A stretch of 35,363 bases of DNA from NCBI GenBank assembly GCA_947441075.1, contig CANESK010000010.1, forward strand, positions 1-35,363. The letters are read 5' to 3'. Under the pieces are notes generated by a model. That model was not told the origin of the DNA. It saw only the letters and a list, made by a program, of their open reading frames with translations, and did not search any database. Below, piece by piece: positions 25,263 through 35,363 of this stretch. Position 1 is the stretch's first letter. Every line of letters begins with the position of its first letter. The DNA is from Verrucomicrobia subdivision 6 bacterium (GTDB lineage Bacteria > Verrucomicrobiota > Verrucomicrobiia > Methylacidiphilales > Verrucolacustridaceae). A program made the position numbers and the translations under genes.

Positions 25263-25937
25263 TTATCTTCCTAAACCAGGCAGCCGAGTCCACTTCTCCA
25301 CCTGCCGAGCCATCAAGACGAGAATCGAGACCAAACCCAGATACACCCCCGCCGCTAATAGATACGCTTTGAAGAACTGAAAGTTAGTTGCCGCCAACTC
25401 TTGAATCCGAGCAAAGAACTCGGTGTACTGAATCAGGAACGCCACCGAACTATCCTTTAGATTCCCGATACACTGATTCGTAAGGGCCGGTACGGATAAA
25501 CGCAGGACTTGGGGAAGCGTGATCCATCGGAAGATCTGCCCACGCCCGAATCCTTGTGCCCGAGCCGACTCAATCTCGCTCGGATCCAACCCATTCCTAG
25601 CAGTCGTCAGATACGCCGCATTGTAAGCCGCCACATTCATCGTGAAACCAATCACCGCTACAAGAAAGGGAGAGCACCTCAGGCCCCACTGAGGTAATCC
25701 GTAGTACATTAGGAAAAGAAGAACAATCAGCGGAGTACCGATAAAAAAGGAGATATAACCCTGAATCAAAGAACGCACCCATCGATAAGGGCTATTAGAA
25801 AAGTAGAAAACCACTAAGCCAAAAAGAAAACCAGTGACGCTAATGATCACCGTAAGTTGTAAAGTCTGACGCAGACCCGCCAAGATCAGGGGCAACTGCT
25901 CAAGTAAGTCACGCTGAAATCCAATCCATCCGCTCAC
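25263..25937 (-). CDS. Polar amino acid ABC transporter permease (HisM/GlnP type), second permease
   Basis: A 224-residue inner-membrane protein with five or so hydrophobic helices. It resembles HisM/HisQ permeases: LRQTLQLTVIISVTGFLFGLVVFYF at the N-terminus, FIGTPLIVLLFLMYYGLPQWG, AYNAAYLTTARNGLDPSEIESARAQGFGRGQIFRWITLPQVLRLSVPALTNQ (the EAA-like loop that touches the ATPase, in pieces). The GTG start overlaps the ATPase stop by four bases. With the first permease, it would form a heterodimeric channel. Substrate is not determinable beyond polar amino acid class. Confidence 0.88.
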   Translation of the reverse strand: MSGWIGFQRDLLEQLPLILAGLRQTLQLTVIISVTGFLFGLVVFYFSNSPYRWVRSLIQGYISFFIGTPLIVLLFLMYYGLPQWGLRCSPFLVAVIGFTMNVAAYNAAYLTTARNGLDPSEIESARAQGFGRGQIFRWITLPQVLRLSVPALTNQCIGNLKDSSVAFLIQYTEFFARIQELAATNFQFFKAYLLAAGVYLGLVSILVLMARQVEKWTRLPGLGR

Positions 25938-26671
25938 GATTGACCCTCCTTTTCCCCAAAGAAAGCCCTCACCTGATCACTGGGATGATGCTTCGCTAGG
26001 TTCTCTAAGGTGTCATCGGCTCGAATTACCCCTTGATCTAAGAAAATGACCCGATTGGCAATTTGACTCGCCAAAGCCAGATCGTGCGTCACGCAGAGTA
26101 AAGTGACCCTTTCCCGGTTTAAGCGGTTAAAGAGGTCTGCTACTTCTCGCACCATCACAGGATCTAGTGCCGAAGTCGGTTCATCAAATACCACCACAGC
26201 AGGATCCATCGCCAAAGCCCGTGCGATCGCTACCCGCTGCTTCTGACCTCCTGAGATCTGCGATGGATATTTGTCACGATGGTCAGCCATCTCGAGATGG
26301 TTAAGTTGAAAGAGTGCTTGGGCTTCCGCCTCCGCCCGGCTCATTCCCCGCAGTTTTCTTAGGCCCAGCATAACATTACCCAAGACGGTTAAATGGCGGT
26401 ACAGCGCAAACTGCTGAAAAACAAATCCGATGCTTTGTCGGAGAGCACGAACATCCACCTCAGGTCCCATAATATCTTGATCGCGAACAAGAATCGTCCC
26501 AGAGGTCGGTTCAACCAGACGGTTAATGCAACGCAGCAAAGTCGATTTACCACAGCCTGAAGGCCCCATCACCACCTTCATCTCCCCCTTTTGCAGATCA
26601 AGATTCACTCCGTCCAAAACGGTATGAGTACCGAATCTCTTGACCAGATTTCGAATTTGGATGAGGGCCAT
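25934..26671 (-). CDS. Polar amino acid ABC transporter ATP-binding protein (GlnQ type)
   Basis: A 245-residue ABC ATPase: Walker A GPSGCGKST at 36-44, Q-loop FVFQQFALYRHLTVLGN, signature ISGGQKQRVAIARALAMDP, Walker B VVVFDEPTSALDP and the H-loop LLCVTHDL. It closely matches GlnQ/HisP-type ATPases. I chose the ATG at 26671 (MALIQIRNLVKRFG), leaving a 1-base gap after the first permease; the longer open frame would overlap that permease. It is the third gene of the four-gene transport operon. Confidence 0.93.
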   Translation of the reverse strand: MALIQIRNLVKRFGTHTVLDGVNLDLQKGEMKVVMGPSGCGKSTLLRCINRLVEPTSGTILVRDQDIMGPEVDVRALRQSIGFVFQQFALYRHLTVLGNVMLGLRKLRGMSRAEAEAQALFQLNHLEMADHRDKYPSQISGGQKQRVAIARALAMDPAVVVFDEPTSALDPVMVREVADLFNRLNRERVTLLCVTHDLALASQIANRVIFLDQGVIRADDTLENLAKHHPSDQVRAFFGEKEGQS

Positions 26672-26672
26672 C

Positions 26673-27326
26673 TTAGGTCGTTCCCAATCCTGGCACTTGA
26701 TAACGCTTCTCCAAAAAATGAACTCCTGCCAAAAGAATCCGATAAATAAGGAAGTACAACACACCCACCGCAAGATAGATCTCGATCCCACGAAGTGTCG
26801 TCGCCGTCAGGGTCATCGCCTGCTTTGTGATTTCAGCGATTCCCACCGTATAGGCAAATGGGGAGTACTTCAGGATAGAGGTAAACTCATTGATCATTCC
26901 TGGCACTGCCAGACGCAGCATCTGGGGAAACTCAATGCTAGTTAGAATCTGGAATCGACTCATCCCCATTGCCTCGGCCGCAAGAATTTCGGAAGCTTCG
27001 ACCGAGTCCAAGGCCCCACGAAAAACCTCCGCCAGATACGCCCCCGCAATTAACCCTAAGCTCAGAGCCATCGCCAACAGCGGACCTACTTTGATACCCA
27101 CGCTGGGCAAACCGAAATACACAAGGAAAAGCAGTACTAAAACCGGAACTCCTCGGAAGATGTAGGTAAAACCATCTAGGAGATGCACCAGATGCGCATA
27201 ACCCATCCGCCGTAACCCCGCCACCGTTAACCCTACTCCCATGCCAGTTCCACTACAGACGAGGGTTACCACCACGGTCGAAACCAGACCCTGCGCTAAC
27301 TGCGCAACGATCTCAAAGAAGTTCAA
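26673..27326 (-). CDS. Polar amino acid ABC transporter permease (HisQ/GlnP type), first permease
   Basis: A 217-residue inner-membrane permease with the same fold as the other permease: LVSTVVVTLVCSGTGMGVGL, FRGVPVLVLLFLVYFGLPSVG, AGAYLAEVFRGALDSVEASEILAAEAMGMSRFQILTSIEFPQMLRLAVPG (the ATPase-contact loop, in pieces). It starts at a TTG, 19 bases after the binding-protein stop, and ends one base before the ATPase ATG. Two different permeases in the operon suggest a heterodimer like HisQM. Confidence 0.88.
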   Translation of the reverse strand: MNFFEIVAQLAQGLVSTVVVTLVCSGTGMGVGLTVAGLRRMGYAHLVHLLDGFTYIFRGVPVLVLLFLVYFGLPSVGIKVGPLLAMALSLGLIAGAYLAEVFRGALDSVEASEILAAEAMGMSRFQILTSIEFPQMLRLAVPGMINEFTSILKYSPFAYTVGIAEITKQAMTLTATTLRGIEIYLAVGVLYFLIYRILLAGVHFLEKRYQVPGLGTT

Positions 27327-27345
27327 TGAAGCACGATCTCCAAAA

Positions 27346-28167
<822 letters not shown>

Positions 28168-28186
28168 TTAAAAGACCGAATTACCC

Positions 28187-28645
28187 TTAGCCAAGCTTAA
28201 GGGTGCCATCGGTCAGGATTCTTGCTCGTAACCCGCCACGCCCCATGAGCCACGAATGAGCCCCAGGAGCGAAGGCCTGATCCATCCATGCACAAGGACG
28301 GCACTCTTCGACCCCAAAGAAACGAACTCCCTGAAGCTCAAACTCTTTTCCAATCCACTGATTTAGATCCACTCCTGAAATCAGTACATTACGGCGACTA
28401 CTCCCTGCATCGGCTGAATCCAAACCGAGCTCTCTTTTCATAAGCTGAAACACTTCCGAGGAAAAAAAGGTGATCTGGCCTTTGTAATCGGGTTGATGAT
28501 CAAAGTAACGATCCTCTCGAATTCCACTCCCTGCCACACAAGCGATCTCAGACACTTCAAAATGAGGTTGGGTCCCCGCAGGTTGACCCTTATGCCCAAC
28601 GTAATTGTGTTCAGGAGAAATATAGAGGCGTTCAATCGTGATCAT
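28187..28645 (-). CDS. MOSC domain protein
   Basis: A 152-residue protein resembling MOSC domains (as in YiiM/MOSC of molybdenum-cofactor sulfurase): GIREDRYFDHQPDYKGQITFFSSE (with the GDR-like motif), SRRNVLISGVDLN, GVRFFGVEECRPCAWM with the conserved Cys, and GRGGLRARILTDGTL. MOSC domains are thought to bind molybdopterin or carry sulfur on the Cys; in bacteria, some act on N-hydroxylated substrates. I chose the ATG at 28645, preceded by AGGAG 8 bases before it. The gene lies 46 bases after the groEL terminator hairpin and 88 bases before the transporter operon. Confidence 0.82.
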   Translation of the reverse strand: MITIERLYISPEHNYVGHKGQPAGTQPHFEVSEIACVAGSGIREDRYFDHQPDYKGQITFFSSEVFQLMKRELGLDSADAGSSRRNVLISGVDLNQWIGKEFELQGVRFFGVEECRPCAWMDQAFAPGAHSWLMGRGGLRARILTDGTLKLG

Positions 28646-28690
28646 ACCCACGCTCCTATTCTCAATCCCCACTTGAGCCTTAGAAAGCCG

Positions 28691-28720
28691 AAAAGGCGCG
28701 GCTCCTTTCGGAACCGCGCC
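28691..28720 (-). terminator. Rho-independent terminator of groEL
   Basis: On the minus strand, after the groEL stop, GGCGCGGTTCC and GGAGCCGCGCC pair almost perfectly around a GAAA loop, followed by TTTT. This is a strong GC-rich hairpin 52 bases after the groEL stop and should end the dnaK-groES-groEL transcript before the MOSC gene. Confidence 0.85.
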
Positions 28721-28772
28721 CTCTTCAGCTCCCCTCGGGGGACGTACCCCGGGGGAAATACTTACGAATGGA

Positions 28773-30407
<1,635 letters not shown>

Positions 30408-30419
30408 TCATTTCCTCCT

Positions 30420-30716
30420 TCAGCTCACCACGCCGAGGATATCATCCTCACGCATGATCAGCATTTTCTCGCCTTCGAGGGTAATTTCTGTCCCGCCGTA
30501 TTTACTAAACAGGACCTTGTCCCCTTTTTTAACTTCCATCGGGATGAGTTTGCCCGCGTCGTCCCGTTTTCCGGGTCCAACTTGGACTACTTTCCCCTCC
30601 TGGGGTTTTTCTTTAGCGGTATCGGGGATAATGATCCCGCCTTTTTTCACTTCCTGCTCTTCGAGAGGATGCACCAGCACCCGATCGCCGAGAGGACGGA
30701 TATTCACATTAGCCAT
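30420..30716 (-). CDS. groES: Co-chaperonin GroES (Hsp10)
   Basis: A 98-residue cap of the GroEL cage. It has [45 protein letters not shown], in pieces (mobile loop [16 protein letters not shown]), then [17 protein letters not shown] and the end [10 protein letters not shown]. The length is normal. A GGAG lies 13 bases before the ATG, a long spacing. The gap to dnaK is 78 bp and contains a GGTCCC/GGGACC hairpin without a T-run. Confidence 0.98.
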   Translation of the reverse strand: MANVNIRPLGDRVLVHPLEEQEVKKGGIIIPDTAKEKPQEGKVVQVGPGKRDDAGKLIPMEVKKGDKVLFSKYGGTEITLEGEKMLIMREDDILGVVS

Positions 30717-30775
30717 AGCTTGGGTGAACTCCTTTCTTTGGTTTTGAGGTTTCGGTTTGTCTGAAGGATGGGCAA

Positions 30776-30792
30776 GGTCCCGAGGGACCCAG
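30776..30792 (-). terminator. Weak hairpin between dnaK and groES
   Basis: GGGTCCC and GGGACC pair around a CG-rich tip in the 78-bp spacer just after the dnaK stop on the minus strand. No T-run follows, so it is more likely a processing or attenuation structure than a full terminator. Confidence 0.3.
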
Positions 30793-30794
30793 GG

Positions 30795-32762
30795 TTAACT
30801 CGGCTTTGGGCCGCCCTTCTTGTTTTTGTCAACCATCTCGAACTCGGCATCAATCACTTCCCCCTCACCCTTTTCAGGTTGGGTTCCGCGATCCGCCGTG
30901 CCCGAGTTTCCCGGTTCCGAAGTTGCTTCTTTTCCTGCGGCCGCTTTTTCCGACGCTTGCCGATAGAGATCTGAACTCACCGCCTGAACCAGCGTGTTCA
31001 GCTTTTCCGCCGTGTCTTTGATGGCGGCTTCATCATCTTTCTTCACCGCTTCTTTCACCGCGGCCGCCGCCTCCTCAATCTCTTTTTTCTTCGCCCCATC
31101 CAGCTTGTCCCCCATCTCCTTCATCATCTTCTCAGCAGCAAAAGCAGTGTTCTCCGCTGTGTTCCGCGATTCAATCTTCTCCTTCGCCTTAAGATCTTCC
31201 GCCTCGTGCTCCTTCGCTTCGCGCGTCAGCTTCTCTACCTCTTCCTTGGATAGACCGCTCGAGCCAGTAATCGAAATCTTCTGCTCTTTCCCCGATCCCA
31301 GATCCTTCGCTGAAACTTGCAGAATCCCGTTAGTATCGATGTCAAACGTCACCTCCACCTGAGGCACGCCACGCGGCGCAGGCGGAATCCCGTCCAAATG
31401 AAAGGTGCCCAGCCTCTTGTTATCCCGAGAAAGAGGACGTTCCCCCTGCAAAATCACAATCTCCACCCCCGGTTGGTTGTCCGAGTAGGTGCTAAACACA
31501 TTCGTCTTTTTCGTTGGCACTGTCGTATTGCGCGGAATCATCGGCGTCGCCACCCCACCCGCCGTTTCAATCGCCAAGGTCAAAGGAGTTACGTCGAGGA
31601 GAAGCACGTCATGGACATCACCCTTCAACACCCCCCCCTGAATCGCCGCCCCGATCGCCACCACCTCATCGGGATTCACACCCTTGTGAGGCTCTTTCCC
31701 AATTAACTTACGCGCAGTCTCAATAATCGATGGCATCCGCGTCATTCCTCCGACCAAAACCAGCTCGTCGATCTGTTTGGATGCCAAGCCTGCATCCTTC
31801 AGACAGGCGTTGACCGGCCCAATCGTCCGTTCCCTTAGTTTGTCGGTCAACTGCTCGAGCTTCGCCCGAGTCAGTTTCTTCGCGATATGCTTCGGTCCAG
31901 AAGCATCCGCCGTCACAAATGGCAAATTAATCTCGTACTCCTGAGCCGAGGATAGAGCGATTTTCGCCTTCTCTGCCTCTTCTCGGATTCTCTGCAAAGC
32001 ATCAGGCTGCCCATGCAAGTCGATCCCAGCATCCGCCTTAAACTCCGCAATAATCCAGTCCATCACCGCCATGTCCCAATCGTCTCCACCCAAATGGGTA
32101 TCCCCATTCGTCGCCTTTACTTCAAAAAGCCCGTCCCCAATATCCAAAACCGAGATATCAAAAGTCCCACCGCCCAAATCATAAACCGCAATTTTCTCAT
32201 CCTTCTTCTTATCCAGTCCGTAGGCCAAAGAGGCCGCGGTCGGCTCGTTAATAATCCGCAGAACTTCTAGCCCAGCAATTTTCCCCGCATCTTTCGTCGC
32301 CTGACGCTGACTATCGTTGAAATAAGCAGGCACCGTGATCACCGCTTGGGTGATTTTTTCTCCCAGCTTCGATTCCGCATCCGCCTTGAGTTTGGCCAAA
32401 ATAAAGGAGGAAACTTCCTCGGGCGAAAAAGATTTCTTCTCCCCCTTCACTTCCACTTCGACATGCGCATCCCCATTCTTCGCTGCCACCACTTTATAGG
32501 GCAACCGCTTCGTCTCTTCCTGCACTTCGACAAATTTGCGACCGATCAACCGCTTAACCGAAAAAATCGTGTTCTTGGGATTGGTCACCGCTTGCCGCTT
32601 CGCCGCCTGCCCAACCACCCGCTCCCCACCCTTCGTAAAAGCTACAATCGACGGAGTGGTGCGCGCTCCCTCCGAATTTTCTAGAACCACTGGTTGCCCA
32701 GCTTCCATTACCGACATACATGAGTTGGTCGTTCCTAAATCAATTCCTAGTATTTTTGCCAT
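30795..32762 (-). CDS. dnaK: Chaperone DnaK (Hsp70)
   Basis: A 655-residue Hsp70 with [14 protein letters not shown] at the N-terminus (ATP site), [57 protein letters not shown], and the substrate-binding domain from ~390, with [15 protein letters not shown]. The C-terminus carries a low-complexity tail. DnaK works with DnaJ and GrpE, which are not in this window. The gene lies upstream of groES and groEL on the same strand, so one transcript is likely. Its upstream region is AT-rich and holds a sigma-70-like promoter, a sigma-54-like motif and two palindromes. Confidence 0.98.
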   Translation of the reverse strand: MAKILGIDLGTTNSCMSVMEAGQPVVLENSEGARTTPSIVAFTKGGERVVGQAAKRQAVTNPKNTIFSVKRLIGRKFVEVQEETKRLPYKVVAAKNGDAHVEVEVKGEKKSFSPEEVSSFILAKLKADAESKLGEKITQAVITVPAYFNDSQRQATKDAGKIAGLEVLRIINEPTAASLAYGLDKKKDEKIAVYDLGGGTFDISVLDIGDGLFEVKATNGDTHLGGDDWDMAVMDWIIAEFKADAGIDLHGQPDALQRIREEAEKAKIALSSAQEYEINLPFVTADASGPKHIAKKLTRAKLEQLTDKLRERTIGPVNACLKDAGLASKQIDELVLVGGMTRMPSIIETARKLIGKEPHKGVNPDEVVAIGAAIQGGVLKGDVHDVLLLDVTPLTLAIETAGGVATPMIPRNTTVPTKKTNVFSTYSDNQPGVEIVILQGERPLSRDNKRLGTFHLDGIPPAPRGVPQVEVTFDIDTNGILQVSAKDLGSGKEQKISITGSSGLSKEEVEKLTREAKEHEAEDLKAKEKIESRNTAENTAFAAEKMMKEMGDKLDGAKKKEIEEAAAAVKEAVKKDDEAAIKDTAEKLNTLVQAVSSDLYRQASEKAAAGKEATSEPGNSGTADRGTQPEKGEGEVIDAEFEMVDKNKKGGPKPS

Positions 32763-32778
32763 AATATTATTCTTTAAC

Positions 32779-32793
32779 GCAAGATACGTGCCA
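32779..32793 (-). promoter_or_regulatory. Sigma-54 type (-24/-12) promoter motif upstream of dnaK
   Basis: On the minus strand the sequence reads TGGCACG-TATC-TTGC, an exact match to the sigma-54 consensus with GG and GC at N10 spacing. The implied start of transcription would lie ~5 bases before the dnaK ATG, giving an almost leaderless message, which speaks against it or would be unusual. The match is exact, and chance is low in this short region, but it has not been tested. Confidence 0.5.
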
Positions 32794-32797
32794 ATTT

Positions 32798-32825
32798 AAT
32801 ATATGCACAAAGTGTTAACTGACAA
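32798..32825 (-). promoter_or_regulatory. Sigma-70 type promoter candidate upstream of dnaK
   Basis: On the minus strand, TTGTCA (32825-32820) and TATATT (32803-32798) are separated by 16 bases, each one mismatch from consensus. Transcription would begin near 32791, giving a ~29-nt leader with normal room for ribosome binding. The sigma-54-like motif begins immediately downstream. Confidence 0.5.
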
Positions 32826-32853
32826 CAGTTATATTTATCAAATAATTTAAGTG

Positions 32854-32870
32854 TGGGACATTCTGTCACA
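32854..32870. repeat. Palindrome copy 1, TGGGACA-N3-TGTCACA
   Basis: A 17-bp inverted repeat with six of seven half-site positions matched, about 100 bases upstream of the dnaK start codon. It has nearly the same sequence as the second copy, with centres 33 bp apart, close to three turns of the helix. It may bind a dimeric regulator. Confidence 0.6.
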
Positions 32871-32886
32871 ATAAGCTCTGTACGTG

Positions 32887-32903
32887 TGTGACATTTTGTC
32901 ACA
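32887..32903. repeat. Palindrome copy 2, TGTGACA-N3-TGTCACA
   Basis: A perfect 17-bp inverted repeat (seven-base half-sites, three-base spacer) about 133 bases upstream of the dnaK ATG. Together with copy 1 it forms a tandem operator or upstream activation site. The half-site does not match CIRCE (TTAGCACTC-N9-GAGTGCTAA). Confidence 0.6.
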
Positions 32904-33036
32904 GCTTCTGCTGCCGCTTGGTTAAGGAATAAAGGGATCAAGAGAGAAAAATAGTATGGGGCGATTATTGAGGTTGGCAACCCGCGCGGTAACGAATTAT
33001 CTCAACCTTTGACCCTAAAATCTCCACCTTACCTTT

Positions 33037-34209
33037 ATGGCAATTAAGGCTCTCGAATCTCTCGAACAGTTTGCCACCGATGTCATTCTGGATCGTGCGG
33101 CTGGACGCCGCGCATCCCTCCTTAAACCTCTCCTTCTCTTCCTCGCTACGATTTACGCAGGCATCATGCGCTTGCGTGCCCGCTTCTACCAAGATGCTGT
33201 CTTCCGCCGATACTCGGTCGGCGTCATGGTCATCAGCGTCGGTAATCTCACCGTAGGTGGCACTGGTAAAACTCCCGTCGTCGAAAAACTTGCCCGCTCT
33301 CTGCACGAAGCAGGTCGCCGTGTCGCCATCCTCAGTCGTGGATACAAAAGCGCTCCCAAACCTCTCCTCACCCGCCTGGCGGATAAGTTTCTTCCAGGCC
33401 GGATTCCATCCCCCCCTCGCGTTGTTTCGGACGGAAAATCGGTCCTCCTGGATTCAGCCCAAGCAGGAGACGAGCCCTTCATGCTCGCCCGTAATCTCCC
33501 CGGTGTCGCCGTGCTCGTCGATTCCGACCGAGTCAAAAGCGCCCGTTACGCCATCCGCAACTATCGGTCCGACACCCTCCTTCTCGATGACGGCTTCCAG
33601 TACCTCCGCCTCGGCGATCGCTTCAACCTTCTCCTCGTCGATCGGCAGAATCCTTTCGGCAATAAGCATGTTTTGCCTAGGGGAGTTCTTCGCGAACCTC
33701 CCGATGCTCTACGCCGCGCCGATCTAATCCTCCTGACCAAATGCCTTGGAACCGACCATGCAGAGCTAGAAAAAACCATTCGCCGCCATAACCTTCACGC
33801 TCCCATTCATCCCTGCAGCCACCACCCTCTTCACTTAGAGGATGTTCTCACAGGTGAAAAACAACCGCTCTCCTTTCTCCGGGGGCTGCGTGTCGGGGCC
33901 CTCGCAGGCATAGCCGTGCCTGAAAGCTTCTTTGCCGGCCTTATCAAACTAGGAGCTGAAATCGTCTACCAGCGATCCTTTGCCGATCATCATCGCTTCT
34001 ACGCTTCGGAAATCGAAAATGCCCTTACCCGGACCCGAGCTCGTCGCGGCCTCGCCCTCATTACCACCGAAAAGGATTCCGTCCGCTTTCCTCCATTCCC
34101 CCCACGCGACATCCCCGTCCTTTTCCTTCGAGTCGAGATTTCCATGCTCGACCCAACCACAACCTTCGAGCAGACCGTCCGTGCCGCCCTCGGCATTCGT
34201 CCAACCTAA
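33037..34209 (+). CDS. lpxK: Tetraacyldisaccharide 4'-kinase
   Basis: A 390-residue membrane-associated kinase phosphorylating lipid A at the 4' position, giving lipid IVA. It has an N-terminal hydrophobic helix (PLLLFLATIYAGIM, ~31-44), the P-loop VGGTGKTP at 73-80, RVAILSRGYKS, GDEPFMLAR and LLLDDGFQYLRLGD near 184. The usual DDGFQH has Tyr in place of His. The end is close to normal. It shows that the cell makes lipid A. It is divergent from dnaK and its stop overlaps that of the convergent PL6 gene by four bases. Confidence 0.93.
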   Translation: MAIKALESLEQFATDVILDRAAGRRASLLKPLLLFLATIYAGIMRLRARFYQDAVFRRYSVGVMVISVGNLTVGGTGKTPVVEKLARSLHEAGRRVAILSRGYKSAPKPLLTRLADKFLPGRIPSPPRVVSDGKSVLLDSAQAGDEPFMLARNLPGVAVLVDSDRVKSARYAIRNYRSDTLLLDDGFQYLRLGDRFNLLLVDRQNPFGNKHVLPRGVLREPPDALRRADLILLTKCLGTDHAELEKTIRRHNLHAPIHPCSHHPLHLEDVLTGEKQPLSFLRGLRVGALAGIAVPESFFAGLIKLGAEIVYQRSFADHHRFYASEIENALTRTRARRGLALITTEKDSVRFPPFPPRDIPVLFLRVEISMLDPTTTFEQTVRAALGIRPT

Positions 34210-35363
34210 TCTTTTTTCTTCTTTTTCTTCTTTTTCTCTGCCTTGTCAGTAGGCGCCCGAGCACACGACAGATCGTCCTCCACCGCGAATTGGCCCGCCT
34301 TACGTAAGGCAATCACCCATCCAGGCCCTACCTCATCTGGAGTCAACGGCTTCCAGTTTGCCAGCTCCTTCTCCTCCGACCATCCACTTGGAATCGCCTG
34401 AATTTTACATCCAGAGGAAGCAAGGGCATCGGCACAAGTCCCACCCAACAGCACATTGTTCTCAAAATGATTCGGCTTCAGTTTGATCTTATCCAAAGGG
34501 GGTTCCGTGTCGGCCACCGCCCCAATGACCGATTCTCCACCATTCGAACGAATAAATTGGTTATCTTTGATCTGACAATTCTCGGGCAAAAGGACCAGCT
34601 GATTCTCAGGCCAATGCCGCTTGTAGGCAAAGCCAACCTCTAAATCTGCTCCCGTATTATTGACCGAAACATTGCGCGCCAGCAGCAAATCCTGAACCGG
34701 GGGATACTTGGCCACATTCACCTCGGTTGCCTCTCCCTTTTTGCTCTTTTTCTCCTTCATGTTCGCCTGATAGCTCGGGGTCAAAGCCGATTCCGTATAC
34801 TCCCCCGTCTGAATCCGAATTCCCCATTCGCAACCTGAGACATAGTTATCTTCCACCTTGTTATCAAAACCCGACATCCGTAGCCCCTGCGCCCCTACCA
34901 CCCCCTTACCCAGCAAAATATTTCCCTTCACTAGGTTGTGAGAGCCCTGCCGGATATTGAGACAACCACGACTCGCCACAATCGTATTACTCAAAACCTG
35001 ATTGTAGTTGGACTTCAACGAAATGATTTCCGTCCCTTCCCCGTCCGCGCCCTCAAACAGATTTCCCTCCACCACACAAAAAGCCCCATCCTTATCTTTC
35101 GGATCAAATTTACCGGGGCCCCACATCCGCAAGATCTCGCGCCCATTTCCATCCTCGTAGGGAATATTCTTAAAATAACAGCTCCGCACGGTGTTGGTTC
35201 GACTCCCATCAATCGCATTACCCAAAAGAGGATGCATGTTGTTCTTTCCCTTGAAGTAACATTTTTCCAGAACATTGTTATCCCCGCTGAAGTAGGCCCA
35301 ATAGCTCTCATCCTCAAATTCAGGAGGGTTGTAATCGATCACAGCAGTATTACGGACGGTCCC
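34206..35363 (-). CDS. PL6-family polysaccharide lyase-like protein, C-terminal part (5' end outside window)
   Basis: The frame is open to the right edge, so the N-terminus is missing; about 385 residues are visible. They show a right-handed beta-helix repeat pattern and motifs of the PL6 family (alginate lyase/chondroitinase B): IDYNPPEFEDESYW, KCYFKGKNNMHPLLG, REILRMWGPGK, VEGNLFEGADGEGTEIISLKSNYNQVLSNTIVASRGCLNIRQGSHNLVKGN, in pieces. In the family, a Lys and an Arg of these blocks act in beta-elimination of uronic-acid polymers; the ISLKS and NIRQG segments fit them. Signal peptide and N-terminal domain cannot be seen. The C-terminus is an odd run of eight Lys before Asp. It suggests polysaccharide degradation; the substrate is not certain. 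Confidence 0.8.
   Translation of the reverse strand, partial: GTVRNTAVIDYNPPEFEDESYWAYFSGDNNVLEKCYFKGKNNMHPLLGNAIDGSRTNTVRSCYFKNIPYEDGNGREILRMWGPGKFDPKDKDGAFCVVEGNLFEGADGEGTEIISLKSNYNQVLSNTIVASRGCLNIRQGSHNLVKGNILLGKGVVGAQGLRMSGFDNKVEDNYVSGCEWGIRIQTGEYTESALTPSYQANMKEKKSKKGEATEVNVAKYPPVQDLLLARNVSVNNTGADLEVGFAYKRHWPENQLVLLPENCQIKDNQFIRSNGGESVIGAVADTEPPLDKIKLKPNHFENNVLLGGTCADALASSGCKIQAIPSGWSEEKELANWKPLTPDEVGPGWVIALRKAGQFAVEDDLSCARAPTDKAEKKKKKKKKD

Noticed and set aside
32887-32903. CRP-type operator in the palindrome TGTGACA-N3-TGTCACA
   Set aside because: The half-sites TGTGA/TCACA would be separated by 7 bases instead of the canonical 6, so I kept it as an unassigned palindrome.

Overview
The window is 35.4 kb of densely packed bacterial chromosome, fairly GC-rich with a strong preference for C or G at third codon positions. 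LpxK (lipid A kinase), a heptose-1-phosphate adenylyltransferase and Mpl (recycling of meso-diaminopimelate muropeptides) indicate a Gram-negative cell with LPS. The long IspH, the ArgD with a DSVQ motif, the DUF151 nuclease-like protein and the degenerate DksA-like protein suggest a Verrucomicrobiota-type bacterium (Opitutia-like). That placement is inference from general family resemblance, not from a search. Most of the content is housekeeping. I see no prophage, insertion sequence, CRISPR array or rRNA.

Layout. 1-1255: the end of a PDZ-like protein and a convergent bifunctional-nuclease (DUF151) gene. 1324-6716 (+): arginine decarboxylase, a DksA-like protein with a lysine-rich tail, ribosomal proteins S18 and L28, two DsrE/F-like proteins and Mpl. 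6713-11252 (-): DAHP synthase, ArgD, ArgF and IspH. 11356-13505: phosphofructokinase (+) facing a DndA-type cysteine desulfurase (-). 13666-18442: tRNA-Thr, gamma-aminobutyraldehyde dehydrogenase, a renalase-like flavoprotein (-), a YkgJ-type cysteine-cluster protein overlapping an HI0933-type flavoprotein, then purE. 18439-20874: purK, tRNA-Gln, and convergent purN and heptose adenylyltransferase. 20942-21495: a BrnT/BrnA-like toxin-antitoxin pair. 21510-25243: a PAS-like protein (-), pyruvate kinase, a VOC protein, a BtpA-family protein and a membrane protein. 25263-28645 (-): a four-gene polar amino acid ABC transporter and a MOSC protein. 28773-32762 (-): dnaK-groES-groEL with a clear terminator. 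33037-34209: lpxK. 34206-35363 (-): the C-terminal part of a PL6-type polysaccharide lyase, cut by the window edge.

How the genes work together. SpeA and the PatD-type dehydrogenase are two steps of an arginine-agmatine-putrescine-GABA route; the enzymes between them are not in the window. ArgD and ArgF belong to arginine synthesis. PurE, PurK and PurN belong to purine synthesis. DnaK, GroES and GroEL form one chaperone locus.

The most unusual signal is non-coding. The AT-rich region upstream of dnaK (32763-32936) carries a sigma-70-like promoter, an exact-spacing sigma-54 (-24/-12) motif, and two 17-bp palindromes of the form TGTGACA-N3-TGTCACA with centres 33 bp apart, lying where enhancer sites for a sigma-54 activator would be expected. 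Other points worth a look are the lone DndA-type desulfurase without other dnd genes, and the DksA-like protein that keeps only two of the four zinc-finger cysteines.
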